64,000 nt of DNA from Pseudoxanthomonas winnipegensis (GCF_004283755.1 NZ_SHMH01000008.1:186001-250000), one strand, 5' to 3'. Shown: positions 1 through 8,500, counted from the first letter of the stretch. Numbers and translations: made by a program. The notes: generated from the letters alone by a model not told the origin.

Positions 1-185
1 TGGCGCGCAAGGCCGGCGTGGACGCCGGCGGCGCGCTGCGCCATGCCAATGCCAAGTTCGAGCGCCGCTTCCGGGCGATGGAGGCCGAAGCCACGCGCGA
101 GGGCCGGGTCTTCGCCGAGCTGGAGCTGGAGGCGCAGGAGGCGCTCTGGCAGCGGATCAAGCGACACGAGCGCGTTGGCGCATGA
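1..185 (+). CDS. mazG: MazG nucleoside triphosphate pyrophosphohydrolase, C-terminal end (partial)
   Basis: The open frame entering from the left edge encodes about 60 residues ending in a TGA that overlaps the next start (ATGA). The stretch [17 protein letters not shown] matches the characteristic C-terminal helix of MazG (ANxKFERRFR), and the tail [11 protein letters not shown] fits the family end. MazG hydrolyses all NTPs and dNTPs to monophosphates and pyrophosphate in the cytoplasm as a housecleaning enzyme. Only the last part of the second MazG domain is visible; the start and the metal-binding EExxE motifs are outside the window. Identification rests on this short but distinctive segment. 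Confidence 0.85.
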   Translation, partial: ARKAGVDAGGALRHANAKFERRFRAMEAEATREGRVFAELELEAQEALWQRIKRHERVGA

Positions 186-505
186 CCACTGTCCTGCTGT
201 TCTTCGCCACCGCGCTGGCCGAGATCCTCGGCTGCTATCTGCCATGGCGGTGGCTGCGCCGCGAGGGCAGCCCGTGGCTGCTGCTGCCGGCCGCGGCGAG
301 CCTGGCGTTGTTCGCCTGGTTGCTGACCCTGCATCCCGCCGCTTCGGGGCGTGTGTACGCGGCTTACGGCGGGGTCTACATCGCCGTGGCGCTGGGCTGG
401 CTGTGGGCCGTCGATGGCGTGCGCCCGACGCGCTGGGACGTGCTTGGCGCGGGCCTTTGCCTGTGCGGGATGGCCGTGATCATGTTCGGGCCGCGCCACG
501 CCTGA
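182..505 (+). CDS. YnfA/UPF0060 family small membrane protein
   Basis: A 107-residue protein that starts inside the mazG stop codon (ATGA), so it is probably translationally coupled to mazG. It has four hydrophobic segments (about residues 3-20, 30-50, 60-77 and 86-103) and the family signature [12 protein letters not shown] near the N terminus, followed by [20 protein letters not shown]. This length and pattern are those of the UPF0060/YnfA family, which resembles small multidrug resistance exporters. Some YnfA proteins have been linked to efflux of cationic compounds; the role here is inferred from family only. Confidence 0.9.
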   Translation: MTTVLLFFATALAEILGCYLPWRWLRREGSPWLLLPAAASLALFAWLLTLHPAASGRVYAAYGGVYIAVALGWLWAVDGVRPTRWDVLGAGLCLCGMAVIMFGPRHA

Positions 506-578
506 CGCCGCGTCGCAGCGTGACCTTCGGGGACACGGGCGCGACACTGCGCGCGTCTTTCGTCAGTGCCGCCCGGAC

Positions 579-881
579 ATGCGCCGCTTCGCTTCCTTTC
601 GCGCGTTCTATCCGTTCTATCTGAGCGAGCACGCCAACCGCACCTCGCGGCGGCTGCACTTCCTGGGCAGCTGCGGCGTGCTGGCGCTGCTGGCCGCGGC
701 GCTGGCCACCGGCCGCTGGGGGTTCGCGCTGGCCGCGCTGGTGTGCGGCTACGGCTTCGCCTGGGTGGGGCACTTCTTCTTCGAGAAGAACCGGCCGGCG
801 ACTTTCCGCCATCCGTTCTATTCGCTGGCCGGTGACTGGGTGATGTTCGTGGACATCCTGCGCGGCAAGGTGCGCCTCTAG
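579..881 (+). CDS. DUF962 (Mpo1-like) membrane protein
   Basis: A 100-residue protein with the DUF962/Mpo1 pattern: an N-terminal FYLSEHANRTSRRLHFLG block, two central hydrophobic helices (about residues 30-65), WVGHFFFEKNRPATFRHP, and a closing YSLAGDWVMF. The histidines in SEHAN, RRLHF and GHFFFE are the conserved ones of the family. The yeast relative Mpo1 is an iron-dependent dioxygenase acting on 2-hydroxy fatty acids; most bacterial members are uncharacterised, so a lipid role is only a possibility. It stands alone, with about 70 bp to the upstream gene and 180 bp to the downstream regulator. Confidence 0.85.
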   Translation: MRRFASFRAFYPFYLSEHANRTSRRLHFLGSCGVLALLAAALATGRWGFALAALVCGYGFAWVGHFFFEKNRPATFRHPFYSLAGDWVMFVDILRGKVRL

Positions 882-950
882 CGGGGCAAGCGCGCGCCGA
901 AATCTCGCAAAACCGCGTCTGTCGCGCAGTCGCCCGAGCCTGCACCAGTA

Positions 951-978
951 CCCGATCACGGTCGATCACGTGATCGGG
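951..978. promoter_or_regulatory. Perfect inverted repeat upstream of the response regulator gene
   Basis: CCCGATCACG (951-960) and CGTGATCGGG (969-978) form a perfect 10-bp inverted repeat with an 8-base spacer. The spacer plus right arm also contain the 12-bp palindrome GATCACGTGATC (964-975). It lies 83 bases before the start of the response regulator gene and 70 bases after the DUF962 stop. There is no T-run after it, so an operator is more likely than a terminator. A second, short repeat (ACAAAC...GTTTG, 1022-1038) lies nearer the start codon. Binding protein unknown. Confidence 0.45.
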
Positions 979-1060
979 ACACCGCCTTCACGCATCGTCG
1001 ACTCCACGCCCGATAGTTTCACAAACCTGAAAGTTTGGGCACTTTTTCGGAGATCACGTT

Positions 1061-1762
1061 ATGCGTCATGCACAGGAAACCTCGGGACTGGTCCTGGTCG
1101 TCGAGGACAACCGCAACATCTCCGAGATGATCGGTGAGTATCTGGAGGGCAAGGGCTTCGAGGTGGATTACGCCTCCGACGGCCTGGATGGCTACCGCCT
1201 GGCCACCGAGAACAGCTACGACGTGCTGGTGCTGGACCTGATGCTGCCGCGCATGGATGGCCTGGAAGTCTGTCGCCGCCTGCGCAGCGAGGCGCGCAAG
1301 TCCACCCCGGTGCTGATGCTGACCGCGCGCGACACGCTGGACGACAAGCTCAGCGGCCTGGGCACCGGCGCCGACGACTACCTGACCAAGCCCTTCGCGA
1401 TCCAGGAGCTGGAAGCGCGCCTGCGCGCGCTGATCCGCCGCGAGCGCCGCCAGGTCGGTTCGGAAGTGCTCAAGGTCGCCGACCTGGTGCTGGACCCGGT
1501 CAGCATGCGCGTCACCCGCGGCGGCACCGAGCTGATGCTCTCGCCGATCGGCCTGCGCCTGCTCACCATCCTGATGCGCGAATCGCCGCGTGTGGTCACC
1601 CGCCAGGAAATCGAGCGCGAGATCTGGGGCAACGGACTGCCGGATTCGGACACCCTGCGCAGCCACCTGTACAACCTGCGCAAGGTGATCGACAAGCCGT
1701 TCGACAAGCCGCTGCTGCACACCGTGCAGAGCGCCGGCTACCGCGTCGCCGACATCGCCTGA
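1061..1762 (+). CDS. OmpR/PhoB-family response regulator
   Basis: A 233-residue DNA-binding response regulator. The receiver domain (about residues 10-125) shows the acidic pair E15-D16, the phosphoacceptor D59 in VLVLDLMLP, the switch threonine in LMLTARD and the lysine in DYLTKPF. The C-terminal winged-helix domain (about 138-232) carries the transactivation loop and the recognition helix region DSDTLRSHLYNLRKVID, ending in the usual TVQSAGYRV. The histidine kinase gene follows 60 bases downstream in the same direction, so the two form a two-component system. The signal and targets cannot be read from the sequence; a perfect inverted repeat upstream may be an autoregulatory site. Confidence 0.95.
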   Translation: MRHAQETSGLVLVVEDNRNISEMIGEYLEGKGFEVDYASDGLDGYRLATENSYDVLVLDLMLPRMDGLEVCRRLRSEARKSTPVLMLTARDTLDDKLSGLGTGADDYLTKPFAIQELEARLRALIRRERRQVGSEVLKVADLVLDPVSMRVTRGGTELMLSPIGLRLLTILMRESPRVVTRQEIEREIWGNGLPDSDTLRSHLYNLRKVIDKPFDKPLLHTVQSAGYRVADIA

Positions 1763-1822
1763 TGCGTACAGGCGCCTTCCGGCGCGGTGGCGTGCGGTTC
1801 TCCTGAAGACTGATCGCGCGTC

Positions 1823-3085
1823 GTGCCCCAGGAACTTCCCCATAGCATCCGCATCGCGTTCATCCTCAGGGTGGCCCTGGCCAGCCTGGCGGTGATCGCG
1901 TCGGTGCTGATCGTCTCGGCGGTCATCAAGCGCAGCCTGGTGCAGACGATGCTGCACGAGGAGGCCGCGCATTATTGGGACCTGTACGCCACCTCCAAGG
2001 CGCAGCCGCCGCCCAATACGCACGATCTGCGCGGCTATCTGGTCCTGCCGGGCCAGTCCACGCTCAACCTGCCCGAGCCCTTGCGCAACCTCGAGCCCGG
2101 AGTGCATACCGTCGGCAGCGAGGTGGTGCTGGTCGACGACCGCCCGCAAGGGCGGCTCTACCTGGCCTGGCTGGGCACCCAGGCCGAGCGCCTGTTCTTC
2201 TGGTCCGGCGCGCTGCCGATGCTGCTGTGCCTGGGCGCGCTGTATGGCGCGTCCTATCTGACCTATCGCTTCTTCCGTCCATTGGTGTCGCCGACCTCGT
2301 GGCTGGCGCGCCAGGTCTCGCAATGGGATCCGCGCGCGCCTGACATCTCGGCGCTGGCCTCGGACAAGCTGCCGCGCGAGGTGCAGGGGGAGGCGCGCAG
2401 CCTGGCCGAGGCCCTGCACGGCCTGTCGCAGCGCGTGGAGGCCCACGTCGCCCGCGAACGCGACTTCACCCGCGACGCCAGCCACGAGCTGCGCACGCCG
2501 CTGACCGTGATCCGCGTGGCCACCGACCTGGCCCTGGCCGGCGAGCTGCCGCCGCGCGCGGTGCGCTCGCTGCAGCGCATCCAGCGTTCGGCGCGGGAGA
2601 TGGAGGCGGTGATCGACGCCTTCCTGATCCTGGCGCGCGAGGCGGACGTCGAGCCGCAGAGCGAGGACTTCGAACTGGTCGATGTGGTCCTGGACGAGGC
2701 CGAGAGCGCGCGCGACCTGCTGATCGGCAAGCCGGTCGATCTGACCGTGGTCTGCAACGCCAGGCCGCGCCTGCACGCGCCGCCGCGGGTGATGCATGTG
2801 GTGGTCAGCAATCTGCTGCGCAACGCCTGCAGCTATACCGACGAGGGCCAGATCGAGGTGCGCGTGGAGAGCGACCGTCTGGTGGTGCGCGACACCGGCA
2901 TCGGCATGACCGCCGACGCGGTGCAGCGCGCCTTCGAACCCTTCTATCGCGCCGACGACACGCGCCAGCACAGCACCGGGCTGGGCCTGTCGATCGTCTC
3001 GCGGCTGTGCCAGCGCTTCGGCTGGAAGATCGAGCTGGACAGCGTGCTGGGGCAGGGCACCACCGCCACGGTCCGGTTCTTCTAA
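1823..3085 (+). CDS. Membrane sensor histidine kinase
   Basis: Partner of the preceding response regulator. It starts with GTG and is 420 residues long. Transmembrane segments lie at about residues 11-35 and 124-150, enclosing a small periplasmic sensor region of roughly 85 residues. The dimerisation/phosphoacceptor domain has the H-box DASHELRTPLTVIR with H221. The ATPase domain has the N-box NLLRNAC, G1 box DTGIGM, F-box FEPFYR and G2 box GLGLSI. The linker after the second membrane segment is only weakly HAMP-like. It should autophosphorylate at H221 and pass phosphate to D59 of the regulator. The stimulus is unknown. Confidence 0.93.
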   Translation: MPQELPHSIRIAFILRVALASLAVIASVLIVSAVIKRSLVQTMLHEEAAHYWDLYATSKAQPPPNTHDLRGYLVLPGQSTLNLPEPLRNLEPGVHTVGSEVVLVDDRPQGRLYLAWLGTQAERLFFWSGALPMLLCLGALYGASYLTYRFFRPLVSPTSWLARQVSQWDPRAPDISALASDKLPREVQGEARSLAEALHGLSQRVEAHVARERDFTRDASHELRTPLTVIRVATDLALAGELPPRAVRSLQRIQRSAREMEAVIDAFLILAREADVEPQSEDFELVDVVLDEAESARDLLIGKPVDLTVVCNARPRLHAPPRVMHVVVSNLLRNACSYTDEGQIEVRVESDRLVVRDTGIGMTADAVQRAFEPFYRADDTRQHSTGLGLSIVSRLCQRFGWKIELDSVLGQGTTATVRFF

Positions 3086-3097
3086 GCGCCGCCCGGC

Positions 3098-4027
3098 ATG
3101 CCTGCGCCCGATGCGCCCATCGCCCTGGCCGTGCACGGCGGCGCGGGGGTGATCGATGCGCTGGCGCCGGACCAGGAGCAGGCCATCCACGCGGCCCTGG
3201 CGCAGGCGCTCGACGCCGGTCACGCGCTGCTCCAATGCGGCGGCGCCGCACTGGACGCGGTCAAGGCCGCGGTGGTCGCGCTGGAGGAGGCGCCGTGGTT
3301 CAACGCCGGCCATGGCGCGGTCTTTACCGCGCAGGGCGACCACGAGCTCGACGCGGCGCTGATGGAAGGCCATACCCGCCGCGCCGGCGCGGTGGCCGGC
3401 GTGCGCACGGTGCGCAACCCGGTCCAGCTGGCGCGCGCGGTGATGGAGCACAGCCAGCATGTGCTGCTGGTCGGGCCGGGCGCCGAGCGTTTCGCCGATG
3501 GCCAGCCCGGGATCGCGCGCGTGGATAACGCCTGGTTCGACACGCCGGCGCGCCTGGCGCAGCTGCAACGCGCGCAGGCGGACGAACGCGAGGGCGCGTC
3601 GGCCGCGGGCCGCTACTTCGGCACTGTCGGCGCGGTGGCGCTGGACCGGCACGGCCACCTGGCCGCGGCCACGTCCACCGGCGGGATGACCAACAAGCGC
3701 TGGGGCCGCGTGGGCGACTCACCGCTGATCGGCGCCGGCACCTGGGCCGATACGCAGGTCGCCGTCTCGGCCACCGGCTGGGGCGAAGCCTTAATCCGCT
3801 GCGCGGCTGCGCACGACATCGCCGCGCGGGTGGCCTACGGCGGCGCCAGCGTGGGCGAGGCGGCCGACGCGGTGATCTTCGGCACGCTGCCGGCGCTGGG
3901 CGGCGACGGCGGGGTGATCGCCGTCGATGCGCAGGGCCGGCTGGCGCTGCCGTTCAACACCGCCGGCATGTATCGCGGCTGGATCGATCGCGACGGCCGG
4001 CGCGGCACCGCGATCTTCGCCGCTTAG
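3098..4027 (+). CDS. Isoaspartyl peptidase / L-asparaginase (Ntn hydrolase)
   Basis: A 309-residue plant-type asparaginase. The N-terminal part begins with LAVHGGAG and contains NAGHGAVF. Autocleavage before T176 in GRYFGTVGAVALD should release the beta subunit with that threonine as nucleophile, and the glycine-rich segment ATSTGGMTNKRWGRVGDSPL is the substrate-binding region typical of the family. Members hydrolyse isoaspartyl dipeptides, and asparagine more weakly, in turnover of damaged protein. There is no signal peptide, so it is cytoplasmic. It begins 12 bases after the histidine kinase stop and may be cotranscribed with it. Confidence 0.93.
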   Translation: MPAPDAPIALAVHGGAGVIDALAPDQEQAIHAALAQALDAGHALLQCGGAALDAVKAAVVALEEAPWFNAGHGAVFTAQGDHELDAALMEGHTRRAGAVAGVRTVRNPVQLARAVMEHSQHVLLVGPGAERFADGQPGIARVDNAWFDTPARLAQLQRAQADEREGASAAGRYFGTVGAVALDRHGHLAAATSTGGMTNKRWGRVGDSPLIGAGTWADTQVAVSATGWGEALIRCAAAHDIAARVAYGGASVGEAADAVIFGTLPALGGDGGVIAVDAQGRLALPFNTAGMYRGWIDRDGRRGTAIFAA

Positions 4028-4031
4028 GCAC

Positions 4032-4781
4032 TCAGCGCGCGCTGCCTTCCACGTATGGCTTCAGCGCACGGGTCCAGATGGCATAGCCCTCCGGCGTCAT
4101 GTGCAGCATGTCCTCGCGGAACAGTTCCCTGCGCGGCTGGCCATCGGCGCCCAGCATCGGGGTGAACACGTCGACGAAGTGCACGCCCTGCAACTGCGCG
4201 GCGCGGGCGGCGATCTGCGCATTGACCTGGCGGATCTGCGGCAGCAGCTGCGCGCGCGAGGGGCTGGGCTTGATCGACAGGTAGACCACCGGCACGCCGG
4301 GCAGGTCGCGGCGCACGCGGGCGATGAAGGCGAAGGTGTCCTGCACCACCTGCTGCACGCTGCGGCCGGCGGCCAGGTCGTTGTCGCCGGCGTAGAACAC
4401 GATCTCGCGCGGCTGGTAGGGCACCACGATGCGGTCGGCGTAATAGGTGCTGTCGCGCACCTCCGAACCGCCGAAGCCGCGGTTGATCACCGGCGTGCCA
4501 GCGAAGTCCTGCGCCAGCGTGCTCCACATGCGGATCGAGGAGCTGCCGATGAACAGCACGGCGTGCCTGGGCGGCGGGTTGGCCGCGTCCTGCGCGGCGA
4601 AGGCGTCCATGTCCTTGGCCCAGGCCGGGTTGGACACCGCGCCGCTGGCCACTTCGGGCGGTGCGGCCGGCGCGGTCGCGGGCGGCGGGGTGGGCGCGGT
4701 GGCGAGCTGGGTCTGCGCACAGGCGGTCAGCAAGGCCACGCAGGCGGCCAGCACAAGGGAAACACTCGACTTGATCGACAC
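4032..4781 (-). CDS. SGNH/GDSL-family esterase lipoprotein
   Basis: A 249-residue protein started at GTG because GGAGG lies eight bases upstream and a lipoprotein signal follows at once, with the lipobox LLTACAQ. After a Pro/Ala-rich linker (about residues 25-60) comes an SGNH hydrolase domain. Block I is VLFIGSSSIRMW with the nucleophile serine, then NRGFGGSEVRD, block III is FYAGDNDLAAG and block V is DMLHMTPEGY with catalytic Asp and His. It is probably anchored in the outer or inner membrane facing the periplasm and acts on an acyl or acetyl ester; the substrate is unknown. It converges with the asparaginase gene, only 4 bases apart. Confidence 0.88.
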   Translation of the reverse strand: MSIKSSVSLVLAACVALLTACAQTQLATAPTPPPATAPAAPPEVASGAVSNPAWAKDMDAFAAQDAANPPPRHAVLFIGSSSIRMWSTLAQDFAGTPVINRGFGGSEVRDSTYYADRIVVPYQPREIVFYAGDNDLAAGRSVQQVVQDTFAFIARVRRDLPGVPVVYLSIKPSPSRAQLLPQIRQVNAQIAARAAQLQGVHFVDVFTPMLGADGQPRRELFREDMLHMTPEGYAIWTRALKPYVEGSAR

Positions 4782-5043
4782 GGTAGAACCCTCCACGGAA
4801 CCTTCGAACAGCGGCGCACAGTGAACCAGCCCGAGGCCTGCCGTCCACCCCGACGGCGCGCGCCGCCTTGCCGCACCAGCGCGGCCTGCCCGGAAACGCA
4901 CAACGGGCCCGCCGGCATGCGGCTAACCCGGCCCGTGTGCCGGCTATGGCAAAATCGCCGCTTTCCGCCGCTGCCCTCCCGACCCGGCCCATGCTCCAGC
5001 CGCTTCCGTCGTCCCCGATCCGCCCGCGGGACGCGCGTTGACC

Positions 5044-5445
5044 ATGGCCGACCTGTACGGCCATACCCCGCGCGGCCCCGCGCGCCTGCTCAAGGCGGCG
5101 CGCTGGTCCTGGCAGGGGCTGTGCGCGGCCTGGCTGCACGAATCCTCCTTCCGCCTGGAAGTGGTGCTGTTCGTGGTGCTGGCGCCGCTGGGCCTGTGGC
5201 TGGGCGGCGACGGCGTGCAGCGCGCGCTGCTGGTCGGCTCGCTGCTGCTGGTGCTGGCCGTGGAGCTGCTCAATTCCGCCGTGGAGGCGGTGATCGAGCG
5301 CTACGGCGCCGAGTTCCACGAACTGGCCGGCCGCGCCAAGGACATGGGCTCGGCCGCGGTGCTGATGACGATGCTCAATGTGCTGCTGTGCTGGGGGCTG
5401 ATCGCCGGCCCGCGCCTGTGGCTGCTGTTCTCTCCCTCGCTCTAG
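5044..5445 (+). CDS. dgkA: Diacylglycerol kinase
   Basis: A 133-residue integral membrane protein of the prokaryotic DgkA family, which phosphorylates diacylglycerol to phosphatidate using ATP and recycles lipid released during membrane-derived oligosaccharide and LPS modification. Hydrophobic segments are at about 37-55, 60-80 and 103-125. The family signature is present: E in HESSFRLEV, and the active-site block VELLNSAVEAVIERYG followed by AKDMGSAAVLM. ATG was chosen; an in-frame TTG two codons earlier is possible. The TerC-family gene follows after 16 bases. Confidence 0.95.
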   Translation: MADLYGHTPRGPARLLKAARWSWQGLCAAWLHESSFRLEVVLFVVLAPLGLWLGGDGVQRALLVGSLLLVLAVELLNSAVEAVIERYGAEFHELAGRAKDMGSAAVLMTMLNVLLCWGLIAGPRLWLLFSPSL

Positions 5446-5461
5446 AAGGTTTCCCCCGCGC

Positions 5462-6199
5462 ATGAACCTGGACTTCCTCGCCGACCCCAACACCTGGCTG
5501 ACGCTGCTGACGCTCAGCACGCTGGAGATCGTGCTGGGGATCGACAATCTGGTGTTCATCTCGATCGCGGTCAGCCGCCTGCCGGAGAGCCAGCGCTCCA
5601 AGGCGCGCAAGCTGGGCATCGCGGTGGCCTGCATCACGCGCATCGCGCTGCTGGTGTCGCTGGCCTATCTGTCGCGCATGAGCAGCGATCTGTTCGAAGT
5701 GGGCGGCATGGGCATCTCGATCCGCGACCTGGTGCTGATCGTGGGCGGCGTGTTCCTGGTGGTGAAGGGCATCGGCGAGATCCGCGAGCTGATCACCGGC
5801 GGCGACGACGGCGATCCCAACACGACCAAGGCCTCGGCGGTGTTCGGCATGGTGATCGCGCAGATCGCGATCATCGACATCGTGTTCTCGCTGGACTCGG
5901 TGATCACCGCGGTCGGCTTCGCCAGCCACATCCCGGTGATGGTCGCGGCGGTGGTGCTGGCGGTGCTGGTGATGCTGCTGGCGGCCAATCCGCTGGGCCG
6001 CTTCATCGACGCCAACCCGACGGTGAAGATGCTGGCGCTGGCCTTCATCGTGCTGGTCGGCGTGGTGCTGGTGCTGGATGGCCTGGACGTGCACGTGCCC
6101 AAGGCCTACGTGTATTTCGCCATGGGCTTCTCGGCGCTGGTCGAGGTGCTCAACCTGCTGATGCGCCGCCGCGCCCAGGCGCACGGGGTCGATGCCTGA
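5462..6199 (+). CDS. TerC-family integral membrane protein
   Basis: A 245-residue polytopic protein with seven or so membrane helices. The TerC signatures are the early block LEIVLGIDNLVFISI with its conserved aspartate and the later internal repeat IAIIDIVFSLDSVITAVG. Family members are implicated in metal-ion (manganese, possibly calcium) export or metalation of exported proteins and in tellurite resistance loci. Here it sits between dgkA and lemA with no tellurite genes, so a housekeeping manganese-related role is more likely. This is inference from family. Confidence 0.9.
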   Translation: MNLDFLADPNTWLTLLTLSTLEIVLGIDNLVFISIAVSRLPESQRSKARKLGIAVACITRIALLVSLAYLSRMSSDLFEVGGMGISIRDLVLIVGGVFLVVKGIGEIRELITGGDDGDPNTTKASAVFGMVIAQIAIIDIVFSLDSVITAVGFASHIPVMVAAVVLAVLVMLLAANPLGRFIDANPTVKMLALAFIVLVGVVLVLDGLDVHVPKAYVYFAMGFSALVEVLNLLMRRRAQAHGVDA

Positions 6200-6293
6200 G
6201 GGCAGGCGGCCACAGCGTTTTAATGAAAGCCTGTTCATGATGCGCGGCGTGCGCACCTCGCGCCGCCGGTCGACCCTTCAGGAGAGTCACGCC

Positions 6294-6962
6294 ATGCGCC
6301 ATGTTTTCCGTTCCCTGCTGATGCTCGCGGCCCTGACGCTGCTGGCCGGCTGCGGATACAACACCATCCAGCAGAAGGATCAGGCGGTGAAGGCCGGCTG
6401 GTCCGAGGTGCTCAACCAGTACCAGCGCCGCGCCGACCTGATCCCCAACCTGGTGCGCACCGTGCAGGGCTACGCCCAGCAGGAGCGCCAGGTGCTGACC
6501 GAGGTCACCAACGCCCGCGCCCGGGTCGGCCAGATCCAGGTCAACGCCGATGACGCCAACTCGCTGCAGCAGTTCTCCCAGGCGCAAGGGCAGCTGGGCA
6601 GTGCGCTGAGCCGCCTGCTGGTGGTCAGCGAGAACTATCCGACCCTGCAGTCCGACCAGAACTTCCGCGACCTGCAGGCGCAGCTGGAAGGCACCGAGAA
6701 CCGCATCACCGTGGCCCGCGGCCGCTACATCCAGGCCGTGCAGGACTACAACACCTATATCCGCCAGTTCCCGCAGGCGCTGACGGCCAAGGTGACCGGC
6801 GCCAAGGAGAAGCCCAACTTCTCGGTCGCCAACGAGGCGCAGATCTCGCAGGCCCCAACCGTGGACTTCAGCCAGCCGCCGCCGAGCGCGCCGGCGCAGC
6901 AGCAGGCCCTGCCGGCGCAGGCGCCGCAGCAGACGCCGCCGGCCACGACCCCGGCCCAGTAA
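6294..6962 (+). CDS. LemA-family lipoprotein
   Basis: A 222-residue LemA protein. ATG was chosen because CAGGAGAG lies just upstream and a lipoprotein signal peptide follows directly, with lipobox LLAGC. The LemA core (about residues 25-180) contains the conserved WSEVLNQYQRRADLIPNLV, then coiled helices and the block SENYPTLQSDQNFRDLQAQL. The last 40 residues are Pro/Gln/Ala rich. LemA proteins are membrane-anchored helical bundles, commonly encoded next to TPM-domain genes as here; their biochemical role is unsettled. Nineteen bases separate it from the first TPM gene. Confidence 0.93.
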   Translation: MRHVFRSLLMLAALTLLAGCGYNTIQQKDQAVKAGWSEVLNQYQRRADLIPNLVRTVQGYAQQERQVLTEVTNARARVGQIQVNADDANSLQQFSQAQGQLGSALSRLLVVSENYPTLQSDQNFRDLQAQLEGTENRITVARGRYIQAVQDYNTYIRQFPQALTAKVTGAKEKPNFSVANEAQISQAPTVDFSQPPPSAPAQQQALPAQAPQQTPPATTPAQ

Positions 6963-6981
6963 GCTGCCGCCGCAACACGCG

Positions 6982-7884
6982 ATGAAACCGCTGCTGCGCC
7001 TGGCTGCGCTGCTGCTGGTCCTGCTGCTCGCGCCCGTGGCGCTGGCGCAGGAGGCGGCCATCCCGACGCTGGACTCGCCGGTCATCGACACCACCGGCAC
7101 GCTCACGGCCGAGCAGGCCGGCGCGCTGCGCCAGCAGGCGCTGGACCTGCAGCAGCGCAAGGGCGCCCAGCTGCAGGTGCTGATGGTGCCGACCACTCAG
7201 CCCGAAGAGATCGAGCAGTACACCCAGCGCGTCTTCGACCAGTGGAAGCTGGGCCGCAAGGGCGTGGACGACGCGGTGCTGGTGGTGGTGGCCAAGGACG
7301 ACCGGCGCGTGCGCATCCAGCCCGGCTACGGGCTGGAAGGCGCCATCCCCGACGCCATCGCCAACCGCGTCATCCAGGAATACCTGGCGCCCAAGTTCCG
7401 CCAGGGCGACTACGCCGGCGGCCTGACCGATGCCACGGCGGTGCTGGTCAAGCTGATCGATGGCGAGCCGCTGCCGGCGCCGGAGAGTTCGCACCCGGCC
7501 GGCGGTCGCCAGGGCGGCGGCGACTGGCTGTTCGCGCTGGTCGCCGGCCTGGTCGTGGCCGGCTTCGCCCGCACCGTGCTGCGCGCGCTGCCGCGGCCGC
7601 TGCGTGCGCTGGCCGGCGGCGTGGCCGGTGGCGCGGTGGCCTGGCTGCTGGCCTCCGTGCTGGTGGGAGGGCTGGCGGGCGTGATCGGCCTGCTGATGGG
7701 ACTGCTGGGCGGTTCAGGCGGGCGCTTCGCCGGGCCGGGCGGCTTCGGCGGCTGGGGCGGTGGCCTCGGCGGCGGCGGTTGGGGCGGCGGTGGATTCGGT
7801 GGCGGGGGCGGCTTCGGCGGCGGCGGTGGCTGGAGCGGTGGCGGCGGCTCGTCCGGAGGCGGTGGCGCCTCGGGGAGCTGGTGA
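6982..7884 (+). CDS. TPM-domain protein with signal peptide and glycine-rich tail (YgcG-like)
   Basis: A 300-residue exported protein: signal peptide at residues 1-22 ending ALAQ, a TPM domain at about 25-155 (LDSPVIDTTGTLTAEQ, QLQVLMVPTT, and DRRVRIQPGYGLEGAIPD), one or two hydrophobic segments at about 175-245, and a C-terminal tail of about 50 residues built almost only of Gly, Ser, Trp and Phe. This architecture is that of the YgcG/TPM phosphatase-like family found with LemA. Suggested functions include photosystem repair in plants and cell-envelope stress; none is proven in bacteria. The tail is typical and not a sequencing artefact. Confidence 0.9.
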   Translation: MKPLLRLAALLLVLLLAPVALAQEAAIPTLDSPVIDTTGTLTAEQAGALRQQALDLQQRKGAQLQVLMVPTTQPEEIEQYTQRVFDQWKLGRKGVDDAVLVVVAKDDRRVRIQPGYGLEGAIPDAIANRVIQEYLAPKFRQGDYAGGLTDATAVLVKLIDGEPLPAPESSHPAGGRQGGGDWLFALVAGLVVAGFARTVLRALPRPLRALAGGVAGGAVAWLLASVLVGGLAGVIGLLMGLLGGSGGRFAGPGGFGGWGGGLGGGGWGGGGFGGGGGFGGGGGWSGGGGSSGGGGASGSW

Positions 7885-8372
7885 TGCGCTGGCTGCGGCA
7901 CCTGTTCGCGCCCTCCGCGCACCGGCTGTTCCCGGCCGATCGTCTGCAGCGCATCGCCCAGGCCATCGCCGAAGGCGAGCGCCTGCACAGCGGCGAGGTG
8001 ATGTTCGCGGTCGAGTCCGGCCTGCACCCGTCTGCGGTCTGGGCGGGCGTGGACGCGCGCGCGGCCGCGCATGCGGCGTTCGCCCGGCTGCGCACCTGGG
8101 ATACGGCCGCCAACAACGGGGTTCTGATCTACCTGCTGCTGGCCGATCACCAGATCGAGATCGTCGCCGACCGGGGGCTGGAAGGCCGGGTCAGCGCCGA
8201 GGAATGGCATCAGGTCTGCGCGAAGATCGAAGCCGGCATGCGCCAGGGCGATCCGGAGGCCGCGGTCGTTGCCGGGGTGCAGGCCGCCTCGGCGCTGCTG
8301 GCCCGCGCGTTTCCGGCGGTGCCCGGGCAGCGCGGCGACAACGAACTGCCCGATCTGCCGCGAATCCTCTGA
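7884..8372 (+). CDS. Second TPM-domain protein
   Basis: A 162-residue protein starting on the last base of the previous stop (TGATG), so translation is probably coupled. It has no signal peptide. The TPM fold is seen in GERLHSGEVMFAVESG, NNGVLIYLLLADHQIEIVADRGLEGRV and the AEEW...AKIEAGM block. It is shorter than its neighbour and lacks the Gly-rich tail and membrane segments, so it is probably cytoplasmic or peripheral. The lemA-TPM-TPM triplet is a recurrent operon in Xanthomonadaceae and related bacteria. Function unknown. Confidence 0.88.
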   Translation: MRWLRHLFAPSAHRLFPADRLQRIAQAIAEGERLHSGEVMFAVESGLHPSAVWAGVDARAAAHAAFARLRTWDTAANNGVLIYLLLADHQIEIVADRGLEGRVSAEEWHQVCAKIEAGMRQGDPEAAVVAGVQAASALLARAFPAVPGQRGDNELPDLPRIL

Positions 8373-8378
8373 GCATCT

Positions 8379-8500
8379 GTAGAGCGGAGCTCGCTCCGCT
8401 GGGGCCTTACCCACGAACCGGACGAGGAGAAGCGGAGCTCGCTCCGCTGGGACCTCCCCCACGAATTGGACGAAGAGCAGCGGAGCAAGCTCCGCTCTAC
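8379..8500. repeat. GTAG-type REP cluster (three stems)
   Basis: Three copies of the palindrome AGCGGAGC-TNGC-GCTCCGCT type: 8379-8401 headed by GTAG, 8431-8448, and 8478-8500 in inverted orientation ending in CTAC. The outer two form a facing pair. Each stem is 8 bp with a short loop. Size, palindrome and GTAG head match SMAG-like REP elements. The rest of this gene-poor stretch (8501-8740) shows no open frame, hairpin or promoter that I can support. Confidence 0.85.

Noticed and set aside
1019-3658. Very long open frame antisense to the two-component system and asparaginase genes
   Set aside because: Long antisense frames are common at 70% GC. This one is rich in Arg, His, Gln and Ala, has no recognisable domain, and lies opposite clearly recognised genes. 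The same holds for the long antisense frames opposite lptD, ubiH/pilY1 and parC.
4782-4901. Longer start for the GDSL lipoprotein
   Set aside because: The extra 40 residues are Arg-rich and would place the lipoprotein signal internally; the GTG start has a good ribosome site and an immediate signal peptide.
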